Shown here piece by piece: positions 26,470 through 35,643 of a stretch of DNA of 64,000 bases. The stretch's first letter is position 1. Each line of letters starts with the position of its first letter. The position numbers and the translations under genes were made by a program. The DNA lies in the NCBI GenBank assembly GCA_965248905.1, contig CBDFKS010000007.1, positions 2,096,655 through 2,160,654 of the forward strand, given 5' to 3'. The notes beneath the pieces were generated by a model, which was given only the letters and a program-made list of their open reading frames with translations, was not told where the DNA came from and searched no databases. The DNA is from CBDFKS01 sp965248905. GTDB lineage: Bacteria > Chloroflexota > Dehalococcoidia > Lucifugimonadales > JAGWBF01.

Positions 26470-26717
26470 ATGGGCTATTACGTCTACGAGAATTGCACCC
26501 ACGAGCGGGCAGGAGTCCACATAGACTCATGTCCATATTGCAAACACGGGCGCGGTACCCAGCCGCAGGATGGCAGTCGAATGGTCGCTGGCTGCCAGGC
26601 CCAGGTAGACCATTCGCAACGAGAGAGGAAGCCTTCCAACGGGCACAAGCTAAAGGTTGGGAAGACTCCAAAGGTTGTAAGTATTGCAAGCCGTGGAAGG
26701 TGTGCCTTATCCCTTAA
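26470..26717 (+). pseudogene. Small CxxC protein, frameshifted
   Basis: The first frame gives MGYYVYEN, then a CPYCKHGRG motif. The second gives SNGRWLPGPGRPFATREEAF and ends with a CKYCKP motif. Together they match a small bacterial family with two CxxC pairs, a GRW-GPF motif and an alpha-helical EEA segment, common near mobile elements. The switch lies around 26560-26580. Without the shift the protein would be ~80 residues. Function unknown; the two CxxC pairs suggest zinc binding. Confidence 0.55.
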
Positions 26718-26811
26718 ACAAGGAAATTCCACATATTTAATTTTCTTGAGTACTTGGGTCCAGGAGCAGCCGATCCAAGACGGGGAGTTGCGGCCTGCAC
26801 GGCGACGCGCT

Positions 26812-26840
26812 TTGACGTCGCCGCGCCAATCAGGTATGAT
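26812..26840 (+). promoter_or_regulatory. Promoter of the serine recombinase
   Basis: TTGACG (26812-26817), 17-base spacer, TATGAT (26835-26840). The expected start point is near 26847, giving a leader of about 150 nt before the recombinase. Confidence 0.6.
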
Positions 26841-26846
26841 TAGGGG

Positions 26847-26966
26847 CAGAAGTTGGCCCGGCGATGCGCAAACACCCCGGGCCGTGGCGCCACCTGATGG
26901 ATCAGGTGATGCGAAGTAATTGTACTACTCGCAGACCCGCTCCCGACAGGAGGCGGGTCTTTTTTG
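26847..26966 (+). promoter_or_regulatory. Structured leader with attenuator-like terminator
   Basis: Between promoter and recombinase lie a perfect hairpin (26891-26908, CACCTGA / TCAGGTG) and an intrinsic terminator (26933-26966: AGACCCGC / GCGGGTCT followed by a T-run). Transcripts could end before the gene, so recombinase expression may be attenuated, or the leader may be a free small RNA. Confidence 0.45.
26933..26966 (+). terminator. Intrinsic terminator within the recombinase leader
   Basis: 8-bp GC-rich stem with a 12-base loop followed directly by a T-run (26961-26965). It lies about 35 bp before the recombinase's ribosome site. Confidence 0.65.
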
Positions 26967-27000
26967 GTTTCACAGGGTACGAGAATGAAAGGAGGAGATC

Positions 27001-28684
27001 GTGGCGGGAAACAGCACAGCAACAGCAGGCAAACGGCAAGAGGGCGGCAATCTACTCCCGCGTATCGGACAAGAGCCAGGACGGGGAGGACAAGACATCC
27101 ATCTCCGAGCAGACCTCCGAGATGGAAGCCTACTGCGAGGGCAAGGGGCTGACCATCACCGCCCACTACCAGGAGGTCGGCAGGGGCTGGTCAAAGAAGC
27201 GTCCCGAGTTCCAGAGGATGCTGACCGACGCCAGGAGCGGACGCTTCGACACCATCGTCTGCTGGAAGTCCGACCGCCTGAGCCGGGGCATGTACCCCGC
27301 CGCAGCACTCATGGAGGTCGTCGAGGCCCACCAGATACACCTTGAGGCCGTCATGGACGCCATCGACATGAAGACCTTCGGCCTCATGGCGGCCATCGGC
27401 AAGATAGAGCTTGACAACTTCCGGGAGAGGGCGTCAATGGGAAAGAGGGGGGCGGCCAAATGGGGGCGAATACCAACCAGCAAGGTGCCGTATGGATACA
27501 CGATAGCAGAAGACGGCACGCCCCAGGTGAACCAGGAGAAGGCGCAGATCGTGCGGCGCATTTACCATCGCTACATCCATGACGGAATGGGCGCCCGCGC
27601 CATCGCACGGCAGCTCGACGAAGATGAGGTCCCCCCGGGGACGCCGGGCAAGCAGTGGCATGATTCGCAGGTCCAGCGCATTCTGCGGAATGAGACCTAC
27701 AAGGGCACCTGGTGGTACGGCAAGGCCCGTCATGTCTCGACGGACGACGGGACGAAGGTATACGAGCAGCCGAAGGATGCCTGGGTCGGGGTCCCGTTCC
27801 CGCCGATAGTGGACGATGAGACGTGGGAGCGGGTTCAGAGCCTCAGGAAGCAACGGTGGACGCCGCCCACGCGCAACACAAAGGCGTTCTACCTGTTGCA
27901 GCACATGGTCAGGTGCGCGGAGTGCGGGATGCTCTTCGGATGCCGCACGACGAGACGCCAGACCGTGAAATACAACGGCAAGGTCTACAAGTACGACTTG
28001 GACCCCCCTCGCCGGTACTACAGATGCTACGGGGTGCAGAAGTTCCGCCTCAACTGCCGCAATCGCTCCTATATCAGGGCGGAGAGGCTGGAGGAGCTTG
28101 TTTGGGGCCAGGTCAAGAGGGTCGTGCAGGACCGCGACCTCCTCATCGCTGGCATCGACGCTCTCGACACCAGTGAAGACGGCGAGATGGCGAAGCAGGT
28201 AGCCAGGACGGAGCGCGACCTGCAAAACATCCAACTGGAAGAGGACCGGGCGATCAGATTGTACGTGTCGGGGAAGGTCACCGAGAGCCAGCTCGACCAT
28301 CAACGCAAGTTCATCACCGAGCGCTTGGAGAACCTCCGCGCGAAGCTGGATGACTACCGCGCACGGGAGTCGGCCGAGGTCGAGCGACGAGTGCTGATGG
28401 AGTACGTTCTCGAGTGGGCAGAGAAGGTCGGCGAGGGCCTTGACGATCTGCCCTCCGAGGAGCGGCGGGACGTGTTGCAAATCCTGCTCGACCGGGTCAT
28501 GATCGACCGGGATAACAACGTAGTCATCACGTTGGGCATCCCTACTGAGGATTTAGTCGCAATTGGAAACCCCGAACCAGGGTTCCTGTGTACGCCTCGT
28601 TGGAGAGGATGCGGTGCACAGTGGACTTCAACCAGTGCTTGCCCGTTGAAGTGGGGATGCCCTCACCATTCAGGGCCTTGGTGA
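27001..28684 (+). CDS. Large serine recombinase (integrase) of the 15-28 kb element
   Basis: About 560 residues. It has the resolvase catalytic domain (AAIYSRVSDKSQ with the nucleophilic Ser, then CWKSDRLSRG), the recombinase domain (PYGYTIAEDG, then QRILRNETYKG), a zinc beta-ribbon (RCAECGMLFG) and a coiled coil (~residues 400-470). It catalyses integration and excision. The best ribosome site (AAAGGAGG) leads to GTG at 27001, but that frame is off by one from the catalytic frame, which is open from ATG 26864. Either one frameshift exists near 27040 or a weak start is used. The last ~40 residues come from joined foreign DNA. Confidence 0.8.
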
Positions 28685-28965
28685 TGTCCAGGGTGCTCTT
28701 GCCCTGAAGGGCCATCTGGAAGATGCGCCGGATCACTGAGTCCGCCGGTGAATCTAGCTCCAGCTTGGGACGCTTCTTGGCTCCGTCCTGGACCGACACC
28801 TTCCTGTATCCGAAGGGAGCGTAGGTGGAGACCCAGAAGCCCCGTATGGCGGCTTCCCGCATCCCTCGGACGACTTCTTGGGCCAAGTTCTCAGAGTAAA
28901 ACTCGTCAACGCTCTCGATGATGGCCTCCATGAGCTTGCCCGTGCGGGCTTTGGTATTGGTGCTC
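28580..28965 (-). pseudogene. Internal fragment of a second serine recombinase
   Basis: Reads from a TGKLMEAIIESVDEFYS block through a GYRK motif to the HRILSNEAYTGTLV motif, where it breaks into unrelated residues. It closely matches the recombinase fragment at 55130 and, less closely, the full gene at 56202. Catalytic and C-terminal parts are absent. It lies tail-to-tail with the recombinase above, and its break point shares DNA with that gene's extended C-terminus. Confidence 0.75.
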
Positions 28966-28981
28966 GCACTTGATGTGTATC

Positions 28982-29045
28982 GGATCGACTCTCGGCTAGT
29001 ATCGGATAACCACTAGCTTATCTGCCGCCGACTCCGGCAACCATA
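28982..29045. repeat. 64-bp direct repeat, copy 1
   Basis: Identical over 64 bp to 33666-33729 in the same orientation. It contains the stop codon and last ~15 codons of the streptogramin-lyase-like fragment. The two copies flank the oligopeptide transporter block. Confidence 0.85.
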
Positions 29046-29205
29046 CCTCTCCGGGTCGCCCGAGGATCTGACGCACATTAACGGGATTGCTTGGTAGCTC
29101 AAAAACCTCAAACTTCTCCGCATTGGGGTCGAATCGGACTATGGAGTTCGAACCAAAATCGCTCAACCAGACCTTGTCCCTTTCATCTATGTACACCTCA
29201 CAGAT
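28996..29205 (-). pseudogene. C-terminal fragment of a virginiamycin B lyase-like beta-propeller
   Basis: 66 or more residues in the Vgb/NHL-propeller pattern: VWLSDFGSNSIVRFDP, then a PGEVWLPESAADKLVVI strand pair. The rest of the propeller is missing. The frame runs directly into the stop codon of the transporter gene dppC, marking a junction near 29205. Confidence 0.65.
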
Positions 29206-30111
29206 TTATCGGCGCGCCACTCTGGGATCCAGGGCGTCTCGCAGTCCGTCGCCGATCAGGTTCAGGGCCAGCACAACAATAAATATCGCCACGCCGGGTA
29301 TTGTCATGAAATGTGGAGCGGTGGCGATGTATGGGCGAGCGTCTGAAAGCATAGATCCCCAATCGGCAGTGGGCGGCTGGGTTCCCAGGCCCAAGAAGCT
29401 CAGGCCCGCGGTGTACAAGATCTTCTGGCCCACATCAAGGGTGAAGAGAACTATGAGGGGTGCCAATGTATTTGGCAGAATATGGCGGAAGAGTATGCGG
29501 GTATCAGTAGCCCCCACAGCCCTTGCCGCCTCAACAAAAGGGTGCTCCTTCACCGACAGAACGATTCCCCGAATCACCCGAGCATACACCGGAATCCCTG
29601 CTATCCCCAGCGCGATTAACCCGTTACGAAGGCTCGGTCCCAGAGCAGCTACCACGGTCACAGCCAACAGGAAGGGAGGAAAGGCCAACAGGATATCGAT
29701 GAACCGCATGGCTACCATGTCTACCTTTCCCCCTCTATAGGCAGCCACCAGCCCAATTAACACACCCGGGACCATGGACATGAGCGCCGCGACAATCCCC
29801 GCCGTCAGAGAGACTCTACCTCCCCATACAAGCCTGGATAAAAGGTCCCGACCTAGTTCATCTGTGCCTAGAGGATGTTCCATCGAGGAAAACCATGATA
29901 CGAGCCGCTTAGAGAGCGTCACAGTATCTGGATCCTTCAAAGGCAGCACTGGAGCTAACAGTATCGATGCGACGATTACTGTGATAACAGCCAGACCCCA
30001 GAGTGAAGTCTGGTTCCTAACCAGCGCGTGCCAGAAAAGTCTCCTGAAGGTTCTCCGCTGAGGTATCTCAGCCACACTAGACGATGGAGCAGTTATATTC
30101 GACTCGGCCAT
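29206..30111 (-). CDS. dppC: Oligo/dipeptide ABC transporter permease (DppC-like)
   Basis: 301 residues from the ATG at 30111; the upstream extension is unsupported. Long N-terminal tail, then about six membrane helices. The cytoplasmic EAA loop (EAARAVGATDTRILFRHILP) that docks the ATPase is present, as is the HPLGTDELGRDLLSR motif of DppC/OppC. It pairs with the DppB-like gene 11 bp upstream. No ATPase genes (DppD/F) are in this block, so the transporter would need ATPases encoded elsewhere. Confidence 0.88.
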   Translation of the reverse strand: MAESNITAPSSSVAEIPQRRTFRRLFWHALVRNQTSLWGLAVITVIVASILLAPVLPLKDPDTVTLSKRLVSWFSSMEHPLGTDELGRDLLSRLVWGGRVSLTAGIVAALMSMVPGVLIGLVAAYRGGKVDMVAMRFIDILLAFPPFLLAVTVVAALGPSLRNGLIALGIAGIPVYARVIRGIVLSVKEHPFVEAARAVGATDTRILFRHILPNTLAPLIVLFTLDVGQKILYTAGLSFLGLGTQPPTADWGSMLSDARPYIATAPHFMTIPGVAIFIVVLALNLIGDGLRDALDPRVARR

Positions 30112-30122
30112 ATGACAACACC

Positions 30123-31073
30123 CTACCCGTATCTTACCCTCGGGTCCAGGTAATTGTAACTTATGTCCACTACCAGGTTTATCAGGATGTATACAATTGC
30201 TATGAGGAGGACGGCGCCCTGGATTAGCGGATAGTCTCGCTCGAGTATGGAGTTCAGCAATAAGAATGCCACACCAGGCCAAGCAAAGATGGACTCTACC
30301 AGAATTGCACCTCCTAGGAGGACGCCAAACTGTATGCCCAGTATAGTCACCACGGGAATCATGGCGTTCTTCAATACGTGGCGGTAAATCACCGTCCGCT
30401 CAGGCAAGCCCTTAGCCCTGGCCACTCTGACAAAGTCCAACCTGATCAGCTCTACCATGGCAGCCCTGGTCATGCGCGCGATTACAGCGACGTCAAAAGC
30501 TGCTAGCGTCACGGCAGGAAGCACCAGGTGTCTGAGGACATCACCAGGGTCGCCACCGCCTGTAGGAGAGTACATACCCGATGGCGGCAGCAAGTTCAGT
30601 TTCATTGAAAACACAAAAATAAGCATTATGCCAAGCCAGAAAGTAGGTATGCTGACTCCAGAGACGGACAAGACCATGACCAGACGGTCAAGCCACGAGT
30701 TCGGCCTGGAGCCAGCGAATACTCCTGCTGATATACCCACAACACTGGCAATGAAGAGGGCCACCGCCGCTAGAATGAGAGTGTTAGCAAACTTCGAAGT
30801 AACCTCGGCAAGGACGGGGGTATTCTGCAAGATGGAGTTCCCCAGGTCTCCTCGCACCACATCCCACAGCCAGTTAACGTATCCTATGTAGATAGGATCC
30901 TCCAGCCCCAGCTCTTGACGGAGCTCCGTTACCTGGGCAGGCGTAGCAGAGGACCCCAAAATGAGACGCGCCGGATCCCCGGGTGTGACCCGCAAGACTG
31001 CAAAGACGATCACAGTCACGCCCCACAGCGTCGGTATCAGCAGCAACAGCCTTCTAAGAATGTACTTTTGCAT
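30123..31073 (-). CDS. dppB: Oligo/dipeptide ABC transporter permease (DppB-like)
   Basis: 316 residues, full length. Canonical N-terminus (YILRRLLLLIPTLWGV), the RVTPGDPA motif, six predicted helices, the EAA loop (VARAKGLPERTVIYRHVLKN) and the final DPRVRYG. It forms the inner-membrane channel with the DppC-like protein. It is divergent from the binding protein at 31561, sharing a ~490-bp control region. Confidence 0.9.
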   Translation of the reverse strand: MQKYILRRLLLLIPTLWGVTVIVFAVLRVTPGDPARLILGSSATPAQVTELRQELGLEDPIYIGYVNWLWDVVRGDLGNSILQNTPVLAEVTSKFANTLILAAVALFIASVVGISAGVFAGSRPNSWLDRLVMVLSVSGVSIPTFWLGIMLIFVFSMKLNLLPPSGMYSPTGGGDPGDVLRHLVLPAVTLAAFDVAVIARMTRAAMVELIRLDFVRVARAKGLPERTVIYRHVLKNAMIPVVTILGIQFGVLLGGAILVESIFAWPGVAFLLLNSILERDYPLIQGAVLLIAIVYILINLVVDISYNYLDPRVRYG

Positions 31074-31560
31074 GTATGAACTTCACCCAAGCCGTTCTAG
31101 GCCTGAGACTGTTCTCCCATTTGCACTACTTAGTCAAGCTGAGAGTTTGTGACTTTATTCGGTTTGAACCCACCTCGAGACCTAATTTTGTAGCTAATTC
31201 TAGGCCCTGATACACTCGGTTTGAGGATTTATTCACAAGCTCTGAGCTAAGCAGGCGTTGAATAATTTCCGGAGGAGAGTCCGGCATGCAATGTAAACAT
31301 AGTCAACTAGCATTGTCAAGTCGACAAAAAGCGGCAAATGCAGGCGGAAAGAGGTCCATACAGGACACAAAACGCTTATTACGAATGAAGGCGTCTTTTA
31401 ACGCTTCCAACCTTCCATGTTACGAGAAACGTAATTCAGGCGAAGAGCAGCACAAACTATTGACAAACGAGGATTTCCTTTTATACTACAAGCGCCGAAT
31501 CGGCGAGGTAGTAGAGCAGGGGAGGGTTGATGCCACGCCGCAGTTTTAGGGAGGTACTCC
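31074..31560. other. Divergent control region between dppB and the binding protein
   Basis: No gene. It contains the promoter at 31460-31487 for the binding protein and AT-rich DNA around 31160-31330. No clear promoter for the permeases was found. Confidence 0.45.
31460..31487 (+). promoter_or_regulatory. Promoter of the oligopeptide-binding protein
   Basis: TTGACA (31460-31465), 16-base spacer, TATACT (31482-31487). The gene begins 74 bp downstream with GGGAGGT as ribosome site. Confidence 0.6.
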
Positions 31561-33288
31561 ATGGGCCAGCGTCTGCTACAACTCCTGAGGACTTTACCCA
31601 CATTAAATAGACCTGCGGGGCCACTTGGTCGGCGACTGGGAGTGGTTTCCACTATGGCGGCATGCCTTTTGGCTTTGCTGATAATAGGCGCGTGCGGCGA
31701 CGGTGCTACACCTACTCGGGCGCCTACAACTGCCCCGGCAGGTCCCGGTGCTACACCTACCTTGACGCCTACAACTGCCCCGGCAGGTGCCAAGGAGGGG
31801 CGCACGCTGACCATTGCGCAGAACACCGATGTTACTACCCTTGACCCACAAAACTCTATCTTCCAAGAGGACAACATTGTGTGGTCGAGCCTCTTTGACG
31901 GGATACTGGATGAGGACCTGGACGGCACTAACATAGCAGAGTTGGCTGAGTCTTGGTCTGTTTCCAACGACGGGCAGGAATACACGTTTAACTTGCGGAG
32001 GGGGGTCAAGTTCCACGACGGCTGCGATTTCAATGCACAGGCGGCAGAGACCAACATCCTTCGACAGCAAAACAAGACACACTCTTTCAGGTTTGGTTCC
32101 TACGACTTTAACGTCAGACGGATCTTTGATGGTGTGGAAGTTCTGGGTGACAACACCATCAAGTATAAAATTAGCCAGCAGCAACCTTTCCTTGACTTCA
32201 TGACAATGCAGGCTGGCCTGCAATGGAGTCCCTGCGCCCTTGAGCAATACGGGGATAACGCAGAGCGTATGGCGACACAGCCCATAGGTACCGGTCCATT
32301 CAAGTTCGTGGAGTGGCGCAAGGACGTCCGAGTAGTGCTGGAGAGGAACCCTGATTACTGGGGCGAGAAGGCCCTGCTTGACCGCATAGTCCTCGTGCCC
32401 ATTTCCGAGGAGAGCACTCGCGTTGCCAATTTGAAGGCGGGGATAGTGGATGCGATATTCGAGCCCCAGTTGAGCCCCGAGAACGTGGGCACCTTCGAGC
32501 GCGACCCGAACTTCTATGTGCAGAGGACTCGGTATTTTCACGTGTGGTATCTGATGCTGATCCCTGCGAATTCTGAGCCGCTACAGGACAGGCGTGTGCG
32601 GCAGGCGATGGCCTTGGCCATAAACAAGGAAGCAATTGTCAAAGACCTACTGGCGGGGTCTGCCGAGGTCGCTCACACCCAGCTCTGGCCCAAGGTATAC
32701 GGCGAGTTTGCCGACCCCAGCATAGTGACACCTTACGACCCGGACAGGTCGAGGCAGTTGCTGAGGGAGGCGAGCTACGCCGATGGGTTCGATGTTACAG
32801 CCGTGGGCGTGGGGGCAGGCACCGGATACCTTTACCCCAGATCAATGATGACGGCTATTCAGTCCGACCTGGCCAAGGTGGGTATCACGCTGAATATCCA
32901 GATAATAGAGTCTGCCCAGTTTGGCCCCCGCGCCTATGCAGCTCCCCATAGCGATTTCCAGATGGGTTGGGAGTCCTGGAGGAGTGTATTCTCCGATCCT
33001 TGGAACAAGACCTGGCTCTGGTACCATAGTACCTCGGCAGGCAGCGGGAACTACAGCGGCTACTCCAATCCCGAGATGGACAGATTGCTTGAGCTACAAA
33101 GAACGCAGGTCACCAGCCCTTCCGAAAGGGCCCAGACGATTCACCAGATACTTAGGCTGGGTACCGACGAGATGTTGAACATACCCATTGCACACGGCTT
33201 CTACACAGTTATCGCCAATAACAAGGTCAAAGACGTGGTGGTACCACCAAACCTGCATCACAGGCTTAAGGATATATTGGTGGAGTAA
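31561..33288 (+). CDS. dppA: Peptide/nickel-type ABC substrate-binding lipoprotein (SBP_bac_5)
   Basis: 575 residues. N-terminal basic region, hydrophobic core and lipobox (LIIGAC, Cys ~45), so it is a membrane-tethered lipoprotein. A short tandem repeat follows (GATPT...PTTAPAG twice), a typical Chloroflexota linker. The mature domain carries SBP_bac_5 landmarks: a TIAQNTDVTTLDPQ start, LAESWSVSNDGQEYTFNLR, VKFHDG, and a long RVRQAMALAINKEAIV segment. It captures peptides or similar solutes for the divergent DppBC pair. Confidence 0.9.
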   Translation: MGQRLLQLLRTLPTLNRPAGPLGRRLGVVSTMAACLLALLIIGACGDGATPTRAPTTAPAGPGATPTLTPTTAPAGAKEGRTLTIAQNTDVTTLDPQNSIFQEDNIVWSSLFDGILDEDLDGTNIAELAESWSVSNDGQEYTFNLRRGVKFHDGCDFNAQAAETNILRQQNKTHSFRFGSYDFNVRRIFDGVEVLGDNTIKYKISQQQPFLDFMTMQAGLQWSPCALEQYGDNAERMATQPIGTGPFKFVEWRKDVRVVLERNPDYWGEKALLDRIVLVPISEESTRVANLKAGIVDAIFEPQLSPENVGTFERDPNFYVQRTRYFHVWYLMLIPANSEPLQDRRVRQAMALAINKEAIVKDLLAGSAEVAHTQLWPKVYGEFADPSIVTPYDPDRSRQLLREASYADGFDVTAVGVGAGTGYLYPRSMMTAIQSDLAKVGITLNIQIIESAQFGPRAYAAPHSDFQMGWESWRSVFSDPWNKTWLWYHSTSAGSGNYSGYSNPEMDRLLELQRTQVTSPSERAQTIHQILRLGTDEMLNIPIAHGFYTVIANNKVKDVVVPPNLHHRLKDILVE

Positions 33289-33323
33289 CAGAAGAGGGCG
33301 CCGGGAAGGCGCCCTCTTCTGTT
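33287..33323 (+). terminator. Strong hairpin terminator after the binding protein
   Basis: Perfect 16-bp stem (33287-33302 pairing with 33308-33323) with a GGGAA loop, overlapping the stop codon. The A-rich and T-rich stem ends make it plausibly bidirectional. Confidence 0.75.
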
Positions 33324-33346
33324 AGAGTAAGGTCTGGAGGTTAGAC

Positions 33347-33526
33347 ATGGCCAATATCTCTGGCTTACAGCAATGGCTTCAAACCTGGCCCTTCGTTCGG
33401 CCTAGGTTTGATGTTGAGGCCGACAGGACCGCCCACGTTCTCTTTCATGTCATTGCAGACCTCCTTGTGGTTGTGGCTGCGCAGCCTACAATCCTAATAA
33501 CAAGGAGGACGTTAAATCCCAGTTAA
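33347..33526 (+). CDS. Possible small protein, unknown
   Basis: 59 residues from ATG 33347 with GGAGG seven bases upstream, ending in TAA. The N-terminal half is hydrophilic, the second half has a hydrophobic stretch (HVLFHVIADLLVVVAA). No family known. It could be a gene remnant within the transporter block. Confidence 0.3.
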   Translation: MANISGLQQWLQTWPFVRPRFDVEADRTAHVLFHVIADLLVVVAAQPTILITRRTLNPS

Positions 33527-33926
33527 ATTGCCTAAGCGCGAAGCAAACTTCTGGCCGTATGGTATGTGCCGTGCCACAAGATGCAGATACCGGGCCGCAG
33601 CATCTGCAGGACGTACCCGATCTTTGGGAGCACGGTGTCAGGCGTCCCGGAGATGTTACCGTTTAGGATCGACTCTCGGCTAGTATCGGATAACCACTAG
33701 CTTATCTGCCGCCGACTCCGGCAACCATAATCCTGATGCAAAAAGATTCTCACTCGATGTAAGTGGCACGGGATCATTAAGGACTTCTTACACATTTCAG
33801 GTAGTTCTGCCTTAGTGGAGTGATTCATTCTCCAAATTCGCCCAAAGTCTGATAGAATCGATGACGGTTACCCAACGTTCATGTTTAGGGGATTAGGAGC
33901 CAACAACGCGAAGTCAAGCTCAGATT
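33527..33926. other. Intergenic stretch with the second 64-bp repeat
   Basis: Holds repeat copy 2 (33666-33729). Otherwise nothing recognised. Confidence 0.5.
33666..33729. repeat. 64-bp direct repeat, copy 2
   Basis: Identical to 28982-29045 and in the same orientation. Only the tail of the Vgb-like coding sequence is present, with no gene attached. Confidence 0.85.
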
Positions 33927-35144
33927 GTGACTGTAATAGCAGCAGTGCTGGTGGTAGCAATCGCTGGCTGTGCGTCGGCTGCTACCCCTACGCTCATGCC
34001 AATCTCTACACCGACCCTCACCCCAACCTCTATACCCATTAGTCAGCCATCCCGTTCCCCGGTAGAACGAGCCCTGGAGAGGGTGCCTCTGAGCTTGGCG
34101 GACAGCCCTCTGATCTTTGCAGACTACGCCAGCTCTCGCACTATCACCAATCTGAAGGAAATACGCGAATTTGAGGATGTGGCCAATCTAGATCCGGATA
34201 AAAGGGCACGGCTCTATGAGGGTGTACCTCTCCACGACGGTCTAAGACCCTTGACTGCCCAACTGAATAGCCTCACGGGCCTTAACATCCTGGGCTTTCA
34301 CATGGGTATTTGGTCATGGCAACCTGGATCACATCCACAGAATTTCATGTTGATGCGTGGCTCCGTCGACGTGCAAAGGATCGTCGGCCGCCTTCTTGAT
34401 CTGGACTATAAGCAGGACGAGTACGAGGGCAACGAGTACTACTGGCTTTACGACAACTTCAAGGTGGACCTTCGCCATCCTCTCCGGCAGCGTGGGCTGC
34501 CCATCAATCGGATGTCCTTTGTAGGCGACTGGCTGCTTGCCGCATCCGCCACTGATACCTTGAAGAAGCTTATCGAGGTTCAGAATGAGGAGGCTCTCAA
34601 CCTCCTGGATAGCAAACGCCACCAAGCACTTGCTGAAGCCGTTGGAGAGGGGTTGTTAGGTGGGGCTTTTTTGACACCTCAGTGGATCGTAGATGACTGG
34701 AACAAGCTCAACCGCAGGCCGCTCCCCCGTCTTGATCAGTACCTGGAGGGCTCTGACGGTTGGGGGATACTGTCCTCCTACACTTTGGTGCTGTTTGGCT
34801 ACCGGGTACAAGGGACCGTAGAGGAGACTATGTTCGCCTTGTATTATCCTGATCCCGCTGGCGCCGAAAGGGACGCCGCTGAGTTAGAAAGGCGTTGGAA
34901 TAGCTTCTATTACGAGCCTTTCGTGGGCCGAGAGACAGAGACTCCTGTGGCCCATTCTTGTGCACCTCTTGCTACTACGGCAATCACAGATTCCAATTCA
35001 TCGATCCTAGTGGGGACATGTCCGGTTATAAGAAGCGCCGAACGAGACCCTGCTGTGGCGGGTCCAAACCTCTGGCTATCACTATTCGGTAGCAAGGAAC
35101 TCCAGTTCCTGGTACCAGATCTGGCAGTACTGAAAGGCAGATAA
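33927..35144 (+). CDS. Unknown lipoprotein
   Basis: 405 residues as read from GTG 33927. A hydrophobic segment and lipobox (VAIAGC) at the N-terminus are followed by a Thr/Pro/Ser linker and a ~340-residue soluble domain of unknown family. The start is doubtful: no ribosome site is visible, and an ATG-initiated frame (33881) one base out of register would supply the usual charged signal-peptide start. A small indel near 33920 is possible. The location outside the membrane is reasonably secure; the role is not. Confidence 0.65.
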   Translation: MTVIAAVLVVAIAGCASAATPTLMPISTPTLTPTSIPISQPSRSPVERALERVPLSLADSPLIFADYASSRTITNLKEIREFEDVANLDPDKRARLYEGVPLHDGLRPLTAQLNSLTGLNILGFHMGIWSWQPGSHPQNFMLMRGSVDVQRIVGRLLDLDYKQDEYEGNEYYWLYDNFKVDLRHPLRQRGLPINRMSFVGDWLLAASATDTLKKLIEVQNEEALNLLDSKRHQALAEAVGEGLLGGAFLTPQWIVDDWNKLNRRPLPRLDQYLEGSDGWGILSSYTLVLFGYRVQGTVEETMFALYYPDPAGAERDAAELERRWNSFYYEPFVGRETETPVAHSCAPLATTAITDSNSSILVGTCPVIRSAERDPAVAGPNLWLSLFGSKELQFLVPDLAVLKGR

Positions 35145-35643
35145 ATGTTGGATGGTCGAGAACTTTCTTAGTCTGGACGGACTGCTCTATTCAGTCTCTT
35201 GTCATTAGCTGTCAACCTTGGTAACCAAGCCCTCCAAGGAATAGCGAACTTTGCCCTAGGGTATCGTCGCAGCCCATCTCAGGTTTCTTAGCTCACAATC
35301 TCGGAGGCGGGACCAGAGGCTTTTGCGAGTCTGTCCCACATATTTAATAAAGCAAACGGTCTTTTCTTCGCGGATTATTGAGCTGATCGTGTGGTGAGTA
35401 TGTTGAGGCTGAGGATGTAGAAGTGGGCAGAAGAAACTGCATCTAGACCTTCCCCAAAGGCCTGGTGGAAGTGTTAAAAGTACAGCCAGTAAGCTCTCGG
35501 CCATTCCGTACTTCCTTTGAGCTACAACAGAACTGTTCCTGCACCGGCTCTTCGAGTCATAGTCGGCGTAGGCGATTGCGTTATCTTTGTTTGCACCCAT
35601 CCGAGCCATTGGCTACAATACGAGCAATTGTTGGAGGTGCGCT
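35145..35643. other. Intergenic stretch
   Basis: About 500 bp without a supported gene on either strand. No repeat or hairpin stood out. Confidence 0.4.

Larger units (their letters stand above)
15100..28560 (+). mobile_element. Truncated integrative/conjugative-type element with serine recombinase
   Basis: All genes from 15.1 to 28.6 kb point the same way, share high GC and form one functional set: exported protein, VirB2-like pilin, VirB4, VirD4-like ATPase, replication-relaxation protein, small HTH regulators, PAPS-reductase-like enzyme, toxin-antitoxin pair, large serine recombinase. The left edge is cut by an IS481-like remnant. The right edge joins a fragment of another recombinase near 28.56 kb. 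Membrane-channel genes (VirB3, 6, 8-10) are not in this part, so it is incomplete or relies on another system. Confidence 0.6.

Noticed and set aside
27434..28480. 348-residue minus-strand frame
   Set aside because: Antisense to the serine recombinase.
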